Below are positions 1 through 8,562 of a stretch of 64,000 nt of DNA, piece after piece. Where the stretch lies: positions 1-64,000 of the IMG/VR virus record IMGVR_UViG_3300017963_000203, one strand, 5' to 3'. Made by a program: the position numbers and the translations under genes. The stretch's first letter is position 1. Each line of letters opens with the position of its first letter. The stretch is from a virus. The notes below the pieces were generated by a model. That model was not told the DNA's origin and searched no databases. It was given only the letters and a program-made list of their open reading frames with translations.

Positions 1-2
1 CG

Positions 3-962
3 AAGAAGCAATACTTCAAGGTAGACGTGCGAATTGCCAACCTTCCTGAGACGGTGCTCACGAAGGCGCAGAAGATGTACCTCAGCAAACTGGACTTCCG
101 GTGCAACCACAAACGAATCTGCTGGTGGCCCAACAAGAAACTCGCAGAGGACGAGGGCCGGTGTGTCCGTACAATCCAGTATTGGAACCAGAAACTCGCC
201 GGCCTGGGTCTCATCGAGATCCAGCGCTCGGAGGGTGGCGGCGTGAATGTGATTCACGTCCCCGAGTTCGACGACGACGTTCTTTGGAACCTCGGATCTC
301 GGTGGAACCAGAACGCCGGAATCGACGAAACGGATTGCATGGGGGGGTGCAACGGATTGCATGGGGGGGATGCAACGGATTGCACCCCCATCTTAAAAGG
401 AAAAGGTAAAACCAAAATGAAAACCGACGGGAAGAAAACCTTTGACGAAGTCAATGAGGATGAGCAGGTCAAAGATTCGGCGAAGCGCGCCGAAGGCTAC
501 GTCAAGAAGCGGAAGCCTCACACCGTCGTGTCTCCTGAAGCAGAGACTCCTCTCATGGAGAGGATGTGGTCTCCTGAGCCGACAGGAGGGATGCCCGACG
601 AGGCCCAACTGAGCAAGTGGTCTGCTCGGGCATGGACGGACGAGTTCATCTCCAGAATGCGGAAGAGGGGCTACCAGGTTGCCTACCCTCCTCCGAAATA
701 CAAGGCATCAGTCAACCACATCGCAGCAGTCAAAGATCACCTCAGAAATACCGGACTTTCGTATAGAAAGATTTATAGATTTCTGTTAATGTGGTTTCCC
801 GACTCCTACGAGAAGATCTGCGAGACGGAGTTCAAGCAGGACCCGGACGATTTCATGTTTTCCGTGGCCTGGATGGAGCCCCGTCTGAGTAGACTTGTGA
901 AGTTGTTCAAGGAAGGAGACGGCGCGCCGAAGCGCACGTCGAAGAAAAGGAAAGCCCTTTAG
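3..962 (+). CDS. Winged-helix replication-initiation-like protein (5' end outside window)
   Basis: The frame is open to the left edge and reads smoothly through the first candidate start (GTG at 27), so the true start probably lies outside; 319 residues are visible. The N-terminal 85 residues form a helix-turn-helix/winged-helix pattern (KAQKMYLSKL, then KLAEDEGRCVRTIQYWNQKL and a GLI..Q wing), as in phage replication initiators. A Cys/Gly linker follows, encoded by three near-identical repeats containing 7-G runs (about 329-390), then a charged linker and a helical C-terminal domain. Its position ahead of helicase, primase and polymerase genes fits origin recognition, but that role is inferred. 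Confidence 0.7.
   Translation, partial: KKQYFKVDVRIANLPETVLTKAQKMYLSKLDFRCNHKRICWWPNKKLAEDEGRCVRTIQYWNQKLAGLGLIEIQRSEGGGVNVIHVPEFDDDVLWNLGSRWNQNAGIDETDCMGGCNGLHGGDATDCTPILKGKGKTKMKTDGKKTFDEVNEDEQVKDSAKRAEGYVKKRKPHTVVSPEAETPLMERMWSPEPTGGMPDEAQLSKWSARAWTDEFISRMRKRGYQVAYPPPKYKASVNHIAAVKDHLRNTGLSYRKIYRFLLMWFPDSYEKICETEFKQDPDDFMFSVAWMEPRLSRLVKLFKEGDGAPKRTSKKRKAL
328..391 (+). repeat. Three tandem 22-23 bp repeats with G7 tracts
   Basis: The unit AACGGATTGCATGGGGGG occurs twice, followed by G and spacer of slightly different length (22 then 23 bp), and a third partial copy ends in C5. The array lies inside the winged-helix gene. The unequal unit length changes the reading frame of the repeat, so successive copies encode different peptides. 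The two 7-G homopolymers are candidate slippage sites. Confidence 0.7.
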
Positions 963-972
963 AGGAGGACTG

Positions 973-2025
973 ATGCTGCTCTCAATCTTGGATGAGAAGA
1001 CGTTCATGATCGGAACCACGACCTTCAAGGTGGGCGAGAAGGTCAATCTCGGTGAGATGGCACCCATCGTTTTCCCGTGGGGAACGACGACGGTGTCCGC
1101 GCTCAACGAGCACCTCTCCCAGATCGCCAAGCGGCTACGGGAGACGAGGAACGCCCTGTCGAACAGGCTCCACGTTTCGGAGGAGGCCTTCGACGAAGAG
1201 GCGGCCAACCTGGCCCTCGACTACGAGTCCCTGGAGCGGGACTGGCTCTACTACAGCGACCTGTTCTACAAGGCGATTCAAGCCAACGTCGGGGGCAACC
1301 TGCCCCTCATCCGCAATCCCGACAACGGAGAGATCACCATCCGGGCCAAGCAGCCCAACGAGACCCTCAACTATCTCCGTGACGTGTGCTCCCAGCGCGT
1401 CCGCTTCTACAACTACGAGGCGCCAAGGCACTTGGCCATGCACTTGGCCGGGAACAAGAGGGACAACGTCTCCATCGAATCCGAGCTCCACATCGACACC
1501 CAGGTCCCCATCGTGAGCGCGACCTTCGAGAACCTGGACGCGGAAAGAACCAGGTCCTGGATGGAGAAAGCCGTTCGCGCCACCTACGATCAGGTGATTC
1601 GGTACGGCGCGGTGGCCGGCATCCTGTGGGTCACCGAAGACCGTGCCTACTTCCTGAACGCAGGAGCGCTTTTGCGCGCGGGACAGGGGGATCCGAAGCT
1701 GGCCCTCACCACGGCGATCCAGCGATGCCAGGGGAAGCTTCCCGTTCCAGAGGCCCTGGGCTTCTTCATCTACGGGAACATGCCCATCGTGGACGAGAAG
1801 GCCCGTGGCGTTCTCCTCTCGTGCCTCTTCGATAAGGGCGAAGGCGCTTTCTACAAGATTCTCACGGTCGACCAGACCCAGAGCCTGCGCCTCAAGGAGG
1901 AGGGGGACGACCCCACGAATCTCGAAGTCTCCCAGGAAGGGGACGAGGCCAAGCTGGACGATGCGATCATCGAAGTCGCCAAGGCCGCCATGAACCCGCC
2001 CAAGGAGGAACCCAAGGAGGAATAG
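973..2025 (+). CDS. Conserved-looking phage protein of unknown function
   Basis: 350 residues, ATG preceded by a strong AGAGGAGG ribosome site. I do not recognise a family. The middle is a regular mixed alpha/beta sequence with many acidic residues (for example around residues 65-100). The last 60 residues are strongly acidic and end in a PKEEPKEE-type tail, as often seen in DNA-replication accessory proteins that present an acidic tail. It lies between the initiator-like gene and RNase H, and its stop immediately precedes the next ATG, so it is surely translated with them. Confidence 0.8.
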   Translation: MLLSILDEKTFMIGTTTFKVGEKVNLGEMAPIVFPWGTTTVSALNEHLSQIAKRLRETRNALSNRLHVSEEAFDEEAANLALDYESLERDWLYYSDLFYKAIQANVGGNLPLIRNPDNGEITIRAKQPNETLNYLRDVCSQRVRFYNYEAPRHLAMHLAGNKRDNVSIESELHIDTQVPIVSATFENLDAERTRSWMEKAVRATYDQVIRYGAVAGILWVTEDRAYFLNAGALLRAGQGDPKLALTTAIQRCQGKLPVPEALGFFIYGNMPIVDEKARGVLLSCLFDKGEGAFYKILTVDQTQSLRLKEEGDDPTNLEVSQEGDEAKLDDAIIEVAKAAMNPPKEEPKEE

Positions 2026-2661
2026 ATGCTCGCGTTCGTAGACGGCGCCGTGGACATCAACCGGCGCCTGGACCAGGGCGGCGCGACCTTCGGAGGTGCT
2101 GGCGTCGTCCTGGTCCAACAGGACGCAGACAGCCTAACCTCCTACAGGGTCATCGGAGTTCCGTTCTGGCCCAACTCACTTCTCATCACCAACAACACCA
2201 TGGAGGTCATGGCCGCGAAGATCGCCTGCGACCTCTGGAAGCCGGAGAAGTCCGGCGAGATCCTTCACGTCTGGACCGATTCGGCGTACGTGAAGAACAT
2301 GCTCTCTTTCGGAACGGGGTATTCAGCCCAGAAAAACAAGGAGCTGATCGAGTACGCTCGACGCTTCTCATCTCGCGAAGACGTGATGTTTCATCACGTT
2401 CGCGGTCACAACGGATTCCCGTGGAACGAAATGGCAGATTTGTCGGCGAGGAAAGCCGTGACTCTCAAGAAGGGGTTCGACAAGACCTACGCCTGCAACA
2501 TCAGCCTCCTGTGTTTCCGATGTCGACGGTTCCCTTGCACAGGGGACAAGACCTTCGGCACAAAGAACGTGGCACTCGCCACTCCGAACGGTTACGCGGG
2601 AATCAGTGAGTGCGATCGCTATCAGATGGCGGACGTGGAAGGGTTCGGATCATGGGTGTAG
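2026..2661 (+). CDS. rnhA: Ribonuclease HI
   Basis: 211 residues. The RNase H fold is clear: first Asp in FVDGA (D6), Glu in NNTMEVMAA (E60), Asp in WTDSAYV (D85), and the HVRGH...WNEMAD segment giving His128 and Asp138. It hydrolyses the RNA strand of RNA-DNA hybrids, here probably Okazaki primers and R-loops. The family length is about 155 residues; the extra C-terminal 65 residues carry a Cys cluster (CFRCRRFPC) that may bind zinc. The start codon directly follows the TAG of the upstream gene, with GGAGG just before it. Confidence 0.9.
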   Translation: MLAFVDGAVDINRRLDQGGATFGGAGVVLVQQDADSLTSYRVIGVPFWPNSLLITNNTMEVMAAKIACDLWKPEKSGEILHVWTDSAYVKNMLSFGTGYSAQKNKELIEYARRFSSREDVMFHHVRGHNGFPWNEMADLSARKAVTLKKGFDKTYACNISLLCFRCRRFPCTGDKTFGTKNVALATPNGYAGISECDRYQMADVEGFGSWV

Positions 2662-3032
2662 AGGAAAGGATTACCCTGCAAGAGTGGGTTGAGGCCATAC
2701 AGGATGTGGCCAGCATCGAGAGGGCGTTGCGGGAGACGTCGAACCCTCAGAAGCAACACCTTCTGTTTCGGGCAAGGCAGGAAGCGGTGGAACGTGTCCT
2801 GGCCATGCGCTACCTGACCGGGGCCACCACGGATCGGATCGAGGCGATCCTCGAAACCGAGCAGTGGGCGGCCGCCTTCTATCAAGAACTCTCGGAGGAG
2901 CCGTCGGATGATATGGGTGAAGCCTATTCACGACTTGAGAAACACGGAGAGTCGCCTCCTGACGCCGGGGAAGTTTCCTCCTGGTATAGCAGCGCATCTC
3001 CCTTGCGTAGAGAACCTGAAAAGCAGGGATAG
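2652..3032 (+). CDS. Hypothetical protein
   Basis: 126 residues from ATG 2652, which overlaps the end of the RNase H gene. It is mostly helical in the first 85 residues (EWVEAIQDVASIERAL, then a second helix pair) and polar at the C-terminus. No family recognised. Its last 125 bases overlap the next gene in another frame, so the C-terminal third may be under dual coding constraint or the end may be mis-called. Confidence 0.55.
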   Translation: MGVEERITLQEWVEAIQDVASIERALRETSNPQKQHLLFRARQEAVERVLAMRYLTGATTDRIEAILETEQWAAAFYQELSEEPSDDMGEAYSRLEKHGESPPDAGEVSSWYSSASPLRREPEKQG

Positions 3033-3378
3033 AACCAGGAATACACTCTACGAAACGCCAACCACCGAATCACAAGCACGCTGCGTACGCGGCTGGGCGC
3101 CGCACATCGATACAGCGTTCTGCATCTCGGCATTTCACATTTCCTCGTTCTCGGTTCTTGACGACTGGGTTGAGTTCTTCGAGAAGTCTGTTCGGAAGAT
3201 CATTCGGAGCACCGATCTGCTGCTCGTCGTTGCCGTTCAGCGCGCCAGAACGGAAGACCTTCTCTTCCTGACTGACCTGCTGGACGCGAGAGCCAGGAAC
3301 GGTTTACCGACGATGGTGGACGACGGACGAGGAGACCGGTGGGTGGATGTCTACGAACAGGTCATCGAGGTGGGATGA
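2908..3378 (+). CDS. Possible helicase-loader-like protein
   Basis: 156 residues, ATG 2908, overlapping the preceding gene by 125 bases and the helicase start by ATGA. The C-terminal 75 residues (FSVLDDW, DLLLVVAVQRARTE, LTDLLDARARNGLPTMV) resemble the Walker-B/sensor half of DnaC/IstB-type loaders. There is no P-loop upstream, so this would be a truncated or diverged member. The position just before a DnaB-like helicase supports the idea; the sequence match is weak and the function is inference. Confidence 0.45.
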   Translation: MIWVKPIHDLRNTESRLLTPGKFPPGIAAHLPCVENLKSRDRTRNTLYETPTTESQARCVRGWAPHIDTAFCISAFHISSFSVLDDWVEFFEKSVRKIIRSTDLLLVVAVQRARTEDLLFLTDLLDARARNGLPTMVDDGRGDRWVDVYEQVIEVG

Positions 3379-4664
3379 TGGCGAAGAGGAAGCCGACGAT
3401 CGAGTCAAATCTTCTGACGCGCGTCGCCTGGAACCCGGAAGAAATGAAGGATCTCGAGCTTCGTGGCTTCGATCCGAATGCCTTGAGCGCACCCTATGCC
3501 GCCGCGTTCAAGGAGGCGACACGTTTCATGGTCATGTACGGAGAGTTCCCATCGGCCCAGACTCTGATGAGCCGGGTCAAGGGAATCGAAATTCAGCGGT
3601 CCTGTCCGAAGAGGAAAGCGATCGTCTACTGGGAGACCATTCGGTGGTGGCAATGGCGCAACGACCTGGTCGGCGTCATCCAGGAGGTCTCCGAGATGTT
3701 CCCGGACGAGCTGAAGGACAGTGACCAGTCGCTCGACCTTCCTATGATCACCCAGGCCGGCCTCACGAAGTTCTCGGAGGTGTCGGCCAAGTACGCCAGC
3801 GAAACGGAACGGCCGATCCTTCTCGCGGATGCAGTGGACGATCTGGTCCGGGAACAAGAAGATGCTGGGAGCATGCTCGCAATCCCCATCCCGTTCGAAT
3901 TCATTCAAGAGGAAATTCGCGGATTCAAGGCGGGCCAACTCTACATCGTTGCCGGCCGTCCCAAGACCGGCAAGACCTGGTTCGCTCTCATCTGCGCAGC
4001 CCACGCCCTGTCCCAGGGCTACAAGGTCCTGCTCACCTCCCTTGAGATGCGGTACATCGAAATCGCCAGACGCATGGCGTGCATCATCGGAAAGGTGTCC
4101 TACAACCGATGCGTCAAGCGATCATGGCGTCCGCGGGAGAAGAAGCGGTATTACGAAGTGCTGCGAAGCATCAAGAAAGGGAAGATCGGCCAGAGACTAC
4201 AGATCGTAGGGCCTGGGGTGGCGAAGGGTCCAGAAACCGTGGGCACGTTACACAAGGCGTTCGGTGCTCACTTCGTGGTCGTGGACGCCTTCTACAACAT
4301 GCAGTCCTCCGGGGAGAAGGAGTGGGAGCGCGTTCTTGCACTCATGCGCAAGTACCGACGCGTATCCCTACCGTCCGAGGCCGCGTGGATGCTCGTCACG
4401 CAATTCAACCGGGGCGGCCGCAGCCGGCGAGGGGCCAACCTGGACAACCTGGGCTTCTCCGATGCCATCGGGCAGGACGCCAACGCCCTCATGTACGTCG
4501 TGCGCCCAAATCACTTGAAGAAGGCCCGGCAGGTCGACCTGATCCTGGGCGAGGCACGGGAGGCCGACGACGCCGTCGCCTTCCGCCACTACTGGGACTT
4601 TGTGGAGATGAACTGGGAACCTGTAGGGGCCGTAGCCTACGGCTCTGACGACGAGGAGGTCTAA
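3375..4664 (+). CDS. DnaB-like replicative helicase
   Basis: 429 residues from ATG 3375 (ATGA overlap with the upstream gene). The N-terminal 165 residues are helical. The RecA-type core follows: Walker A GRPKTGKT at about 194-201, SLEM motif, Walker B (VVVDAFYN), and a late VTQFNRGG...IGQDANALMYVV block matching DnaB motifs H3/H4. It should form the hexameric 5'-3' fork helicase working with the primase encoded immediately downstream. It is somewhat shorter than bacterial DnaB (about 470) with a reduced N-terminal domain. Confidence 0.9.
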   Translation: MMAKRKPTIESNLLTRVAWNPEEMKDLELRGFDPNALSAPYAAAFKEATRFMVMYGEFPSAQTLMSRVKGIEIQRSCPKRKAIVYWETIRWWQWRNDLVGVIQEVSEMFPDELKDSDQSLDLPMITQAGLTKFSEVSAKYASETERPILLADAVDDLVREQEDAGSMLAIPIPFEFIQEEIRGFKAGQLYIVAGRPKTGKTWFALICAAHALSQGYKVLLTSLEMRYIEIARRMACIIGKVSYNRCVKRSWRPREKKRYYEVLRSIKKGKIGQRLQIVGPGVAKGPETVGTLHKAFGAHFVVVDAFYNMQSSGEKEWERVLALMRKYRRVSLPSEAAWMLVTQFNRGGRSRRGANLDNLGFSDAIGQDANALMYVVRPNHLKKARQVDLILGEAREADDAVAFRHYWDFVEMNWEPVGAVAYGSDDEEV

Positions 4665-5767
4665 TGGACGCCGCTAATCTGCGGAGCGTACTGGAGATGA
4701 TGGGGGCACGGCAGATCCGTCCGTCTGGCGCTGCCAGTTACTCCATCCACTGTTTCTTCCCAGGCCGACACAAGGGTGGCCGGGACCGCAAGCCGTCGAT
4801 GATCGCGTCCATCGACCCCACCGGAGCTTCCTGGTTGAAATGCTTCACATGCGGATACAACAAGACGCTCGCTCGAACCGTGAGAGAGATGTCGAGCCAA
4901 ACCCCCGGGGGCCGTCTCGCCGATCTCGCCGACTGGGTAGAGCGGAACGACGGAAAGATCCGTGGTGGCCCCATGGAGTTCCAAGAGAACAAGAGGAACT
5001 ATACGGAGCAGGCAAGAAGGCTCCTCGGCGTAAGAATGCCCCAGAGGGCCGTCGATTTTCTCAAGGAGAAAGGCATCTATGTCCGGGCCATCGTGGATCG
5101 ATACCTTCTGTGGGAGCCGGAAAAACGGGTCATCATCTTCCCCCACATCGTACGCCGTAAGGGACAGACCATCGTCATCGGTGCGCAGTGCAGAAAGCCC
5201 AGAAAGCCCAAGGGGGGCACGTCCAAGTACTGGCACCACTGGGAATACGACGCAAGATACCACCTCTACGGAGAGCATCTCCTGTCCGGCTGGCGCGGAG
5301 GCGTGATCCTCCTTGTTGAGGGTCAGCTCGATACCCTGCACTGCTGGCAGGAGAACGTGCCGGCCGTGGGGAACCTCGGGAAGGGATGGAACAGGTCCAA
5401 GGGCAAACTTCTCAGGAAATCCGGCATAAGAAGAGTGGTCCTGTTTTTTGACCCAGACGTCTACGAAGAGGAAGAATTTCCCATGGTCGTGTCCGATACG
5501 TTGAAACAGCTTCGCGAGGAGGGCATCGAGGCCGTGGAATACCGCGGAACCAAGGATCCCAAGTACTGTTCGCAGGACGAACTCCTGCATGCGCTGGAAA
5601 CCCCGTTGTTCAAAGGAGGAGTACATGGCCAAGAGGAAGGCAAGCGGTCTGGCCGGCATCAAGAACAAGATGAAGGAACGGCTCGACCCGAAGAACATGC
5701 CCGAAGAGCTGGGCATGATGGCCGGCGGCGCCCAAGACGCCGAAAACCAAGGCAGCTTCGGCCCTGA
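4664..5767 (+). CDS. DnaG-type primase (TOPRIM)
   Basis: 367 residues; its ATG overlaps the last base of the helicase stop. The N-terminus has a zinc-binding-like segment (HC at 29-30 and CFTCGY at 60-65). The TOPRIM core is seen as LVEGQLDTL (E219, D222) and FFDPD (D263, D265). It synthesises RNA primers and is expected to act with the DnaB-like helicase. It lacks an obvious long C-terminal helicase-binding domain. The last 48 residues overlap the next gene and are low-complexity Arg/Glu/Gln-rich, looking like read-out of the other frame. Confidence 0.88.
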   Translation: MDAANLRSVLEMMGARQIRPSGAASYSIHCFFPGRHKGGRDRKPSMIASIDPTGASWLKCFTCGYNKTLARTVREMSSQTPGGRLADLADWVERNDGKIRGGPMEFQENKRNYTEQARRLLGVRMPQRAVDFLKEKGIYVRAIVDRYLLWEPEKRVIIFPHIVRRKGQTIVIGAQCRKPRKPKGGTSKYWHHWEYDARYHLYGEHLLSGWRGGVILLVEGQLDTLHCWQENVPAVGNLGKGWNRSKGKLLRKSGIRRVVLFFDPDVYEEEEFPMVVSDTLKQLREEGIEAVEYRGTKDPKYCSQDELLHALETPLFKGGVHGQEEGKRSGRHQEQDEGTARPEEHARRAGHDGRRRPRRRKPRQLRP

Positions 5768-7247
5768 CATCTGGAGCCGTATCTGGCCCCACAGGTCGCC
5801 GTCCATCCCCAACAGCAAGGGGGAGCGAGCCAAGTCCTGGGAATGGTCCCTGAGCGAAGGCGAGGATGGCGACTGCGTGCTCGCAGAGATGCCGCGGCCC
5901 ATCCCGGTCCACCAGGTGTTCATCGGGTGGAAGGAGACGAAGAAGGGCAACTGGTTCGTGAAGGAATACGTGCGTTGCCTCGCCCGCAAGTACGTCTACG
6001 ACAAGACGGCCAAGGTCAGCGTCCAGACGCCGACGAAGGTCGCCTGTCCCTTCTGCCAGGTCCTGGGCGAGGACCGCTGGAGGGCGATCCAGGTCGGCGG
6101 CGTGGTGGACATGCGCGACCAGGACGAACCCTTCGTGGACGCCAACGGAACCCAGATCGAGACTCCGCCTCGGATGCTCCTCCTCATCAACGACGCCGCG
6201 CAGAAGGCGGTCCTCATGGGCCTCCGGGAGCGGGCGGCTCGGAAGAAGAACCTGATCGGAACCATCTTCCACGTGACTCGGGCAACCGGCAAGAACACGT
6301 CGAGGGTGGGGACGAACTGGATCCCCGACCTGGACGAGGAAGTCCCCATCAAGGACATCAAGCAGGTCTACTTCCCGATCGACCTGGACATGGCGTATCC
6401 GATCTTCCACGAGAAAGCGCGCCACCCGTTCAACAAGGGCGAGATCAAGGAGCTGCTCGACCACATGCTCGAGCGCCACGTCATGCTCTCCCTGAAGCAC
6501 GGACACAAGGTTCGGAAGGGCTTCGTGGGGTTCGACGCCCACGGCGCGGCGTCCTACGGCATCGACCTGGACGCCCTGAGGGAGGCGGACGACGGAGAGG
6601 AAGCGCCCTCCAGCGAGGACACGGAGCACGACGTTCCGGCCAAGCGCGGCCTCCGCATCATGGGGAGCGCGAGCGACGGACCGAGCCTCAACGATCTCAC
6701 CGACAAGGGAGACGACGAGGAGAGCTCCGATGAGGAGAGATCCGAGGAACCCGAGGGAAGCAGCGACGAGGGCATGCTCGATCCCGAGGACGTGGCCAAG
6801 TACAACAACGACGAGATCAAGGCTCTCGCCAAGGAGTGGGGCATCAGCCTCAAGGGCGCCGGCCGCTCGGTGGACGCCAAAAGGCTCGTCGTCCTGACAA
6901 GCTCCGAGGGCTTCGACATGGAGGAGGGCGAGGCGAAAGCGTTGCTCGGACTGGTGGAGGAGGAAGCCGAGGAGGCCGAGGGAGAGAGCGAAGGCGAAGG
7001 CGAGGAGGAAGGCGAAGGCGAGGAGGAAGGCGTCGACGTGGACGCGCTCGCCGTGAAGCTCCTGAACAAGGACGAGACCTCCATCACGGAGGTACGGGAG
7101 GCCGCCGAGAAGTACGGCGCGGAGGTCGCTCGTGACGGCAAGGGCCGAGTCCTGCGGAAAAAGACCGTGGAGAACCTGGTCGCGCACCTGGGCGGCAACG
7201 GAGAGGGCTCCGAAGCGCCGAGCGACCACAACCCCTGGGACGACTGA
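5625..7247 (+). CDS. Possible single-stranded-DNA-binding protein
   Basis: 540 residues from ATG 5625, chosen for the strong AAAGGAGG site; it begins 143 bases inside the primase ORF. It has a basic N-terminus (AKRKASGLAGIKNKMKERL), a central globular region of about residues 40-310 with a CPFC pair, and then about 200 residues rich in Glu/Asp. The protein ends in an acidic tip with an aromatic residue (NPWDD), the arrangement of SSB-type tails that recruit partners. The location between primase and polymerase supports an SSB role. No OB-fold signature can be proven by eye. Confidence 0.6.
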   Translation: MAKRKASGLAGIKNKMKERLDPKNMPEELGMMAGGAQDAENQGSFGPDIWSRIWPHRSPSIPNSKGERAKSWEWSLSEGEDGDCVLAEMPRPIPVHQVFIGWKETKKGNWFVKEYVRCLARKYVYDKTAKVSVQTPTKVACPFCQVLGEDRWRAIQVGGVVDMRDQDEPFVDANGTQIETPPRMLLLINDAAQKAVLMGLRERAARKKNLIGTIFHVTRATGKNTSRVGTNWIPDLDEEVPIKDIKQVYFPIDLDMAYPIFHEKARHPFNKGEIKELLDHMLERHVMLSLKHGHKVRKGFVGFDAHGAASYGIDLDALREADDGEEAPSSEDTEHDVPAKRGLRIMGSASDGPSLNDLTDKGDDEESSDEERSEEPEGSSDEGMLDPEDVAKYNNDEIKALAKEWGISLKGAGRSVDAKRLVVLTSSEGFDMEEGEAKALLGLVEEEAEEAEGESEGEGEEEGEGEEEGVDVDALAVKLLNKDETSITEVREAAEKYGAEVARDGKGRVLRKKTVENLVAHLGGNGEGSEAPSDHNPWDD

Positions 7248-8554
7248 TGAACGAATTGCGAATCCTCTACAACCTGATCGAGAGAGCAGGCGGGTTCGCT
7301 TTCGACTTCGAGGCAGTGGACGAGGAGGGTAAGCCGACCACGAATCCGCTTCGTGCGAAGCCTACCCTCCTGTCCATTGCCACCGGGGACAGGAAAGTCG
7401 TGGCCCTCTGCCTGGAGTGGAGCGACGAGGCGAAGAGATACCTCCGGTATCTTCTTAGCCAGCCCCACCTCGTGGCGGTGGCCCACTACGGTAACTATGA
7501 CTTTCCCGTAGCCCACTGGAACGGCATCGACCTCGAGGAGTCGGAGGCGACGTGGTCTGATACACGGCTTCTATGCTGGCTCCAGTTCGAGGACGACGAT
7601 CTCGGGCTGAAGCACCAGGTAATGAAACATCTCGACTACAAAATGCAGAGCTTCAAAAGCGCTGCCGAGTCGGACTTCGCCCAGCGTGCGAAGGACTTGA
7701 AGAAAGAGCTCAAGAGGCTCCCCATCGAGATGAGGAAACAACTTCAAGCAGCAAAACGGGATCTCAAGGCGCAACTGAAGGAGGAGAAACACGCCATCGA
7801 TACGGCGTGGCGAGGAAAGATCAAGGTCAAGGAGATCAACGCCAAGAAGAAGGAGGCGGCCGCCCATACAGATCTCATGATCTCCGACACAGAACTTCGT
7901 CTCCAAGAGGCAGCGGATGCCCGGGCCAAAGAGATCAAACACCTCATCAAGGAGAACGAAGCACTCTCCTGGAAGGTATTCCGGAAGTACGCTGTCGATG
8001 ACGCCAAGCAAACCTGGCGGCTATTCCGGAAGATGATGTCCTGGGTGAAGAAGGAGAAGATGCACCGTTGGCTCGACGTGGAGTTGGTGAACTATCGTGA
8101 ATCGATCATGATGGGAATTCGAGGGTCTTACGTGGACCAGACCCTCGCCGAGGAGATGATCGACGTGTCCGAGCCACTCCTCGATGAATTCCAGGCCAAC
8201 GTCTTCAACATGGCCAAAAGGGAGTTCAATCTCAACTCGGCCGTTGACATGGCCGAAGTGCTCTACCGTGATCTCGGGATTCGACCCCTCCCAGGAACTG
8301 GGCGTTCTCGACTGCCTGGGCTTCTCGACAAGCCATGGGGGTTCAACGCAGACAAGGAGGTCCTCGAGAGGCTCGACCATCCGATTGGGCAGGCCATTCT
8401 CGACTTTCGCTCCGTCCACACCATCTTCTCGAACTTCATGAAGGGGTTCCTGAAGCAAGCCCAAGAGGACCCGCTGGGCAAGAGCCGGGTCCACGTAAAT
8501 TTCAATTCCACCGGAACTGTGACCGGACGCTGGTCGTCCAGTACGCAGTCGTAG
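7247..8554 (+). CDS. polA-N: DNA polymerase I (family A), N-terminal part: 3'-5' exonuclease and thumb
   Basis: 435 residues. The proofreading exonuclease motifs are present: Exo I FDFE (D20, E22), Exo II GNYDF (about 83-86), Exo III YAVDD (Y248, D252). Unusually, about 95 lysine/glutamate-rich residues (about 140-235) predicted to form a long coiled coil sit between Exo II and Exo III. The protein continues into the polymerase domain and stops at TVTGRWSSSTQS, exactly where PolA enzymes continue with P-N-LQN-P. The rest of the polymerase is encoded at 9790-10887. It must associate with that half to be active (inference). Confidence 0.9.
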   Translation: MNELRILYNLIERAGGFAFDFEAVDEEGKPTTNPLRAKPTLLSIATGDRKVVALCLEWSDEAKRYLRYLLSQPHLVAVAHYGNYDFPVAHWNGIDLEESEATWSDTRLLCWLQFEDDDLGLKHQVMKHLDYKMQSFKSAAESDFAQRAKDLKKELKRLPIEMRKQLQAAKRDLKAQLKEEKHAIDTAWRGKIKVKEINAKKKEAAAHTDLMISDTELRLQEAADARAKEIKHLIKENEALSWKVFRKYAVDDAKQTWRLFRKMMSWVKKEKMHRWLDVELVNYRESIMMGIRGSYVDQTLAEEMIDVSEPLLDEFQANVFNMAKREFNLNSAVDMAEVLYRDLGIRPLPGTGRSRLPGLLDKPWGFNADKEVLERLDHPIGQAILDFRSVHTIFSNFMKGFLKQAQEDPLGKSRVHVNFNSTGTVTGRWSSSTQS

Positions 8555-8562
8555 GAGGGCCC

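Noticed and set aside
5610-7229. 539-residue leftward frame opposite the SSB-like gene
   Set aside because: Antisense shadow with no start context and no conserved pattern.
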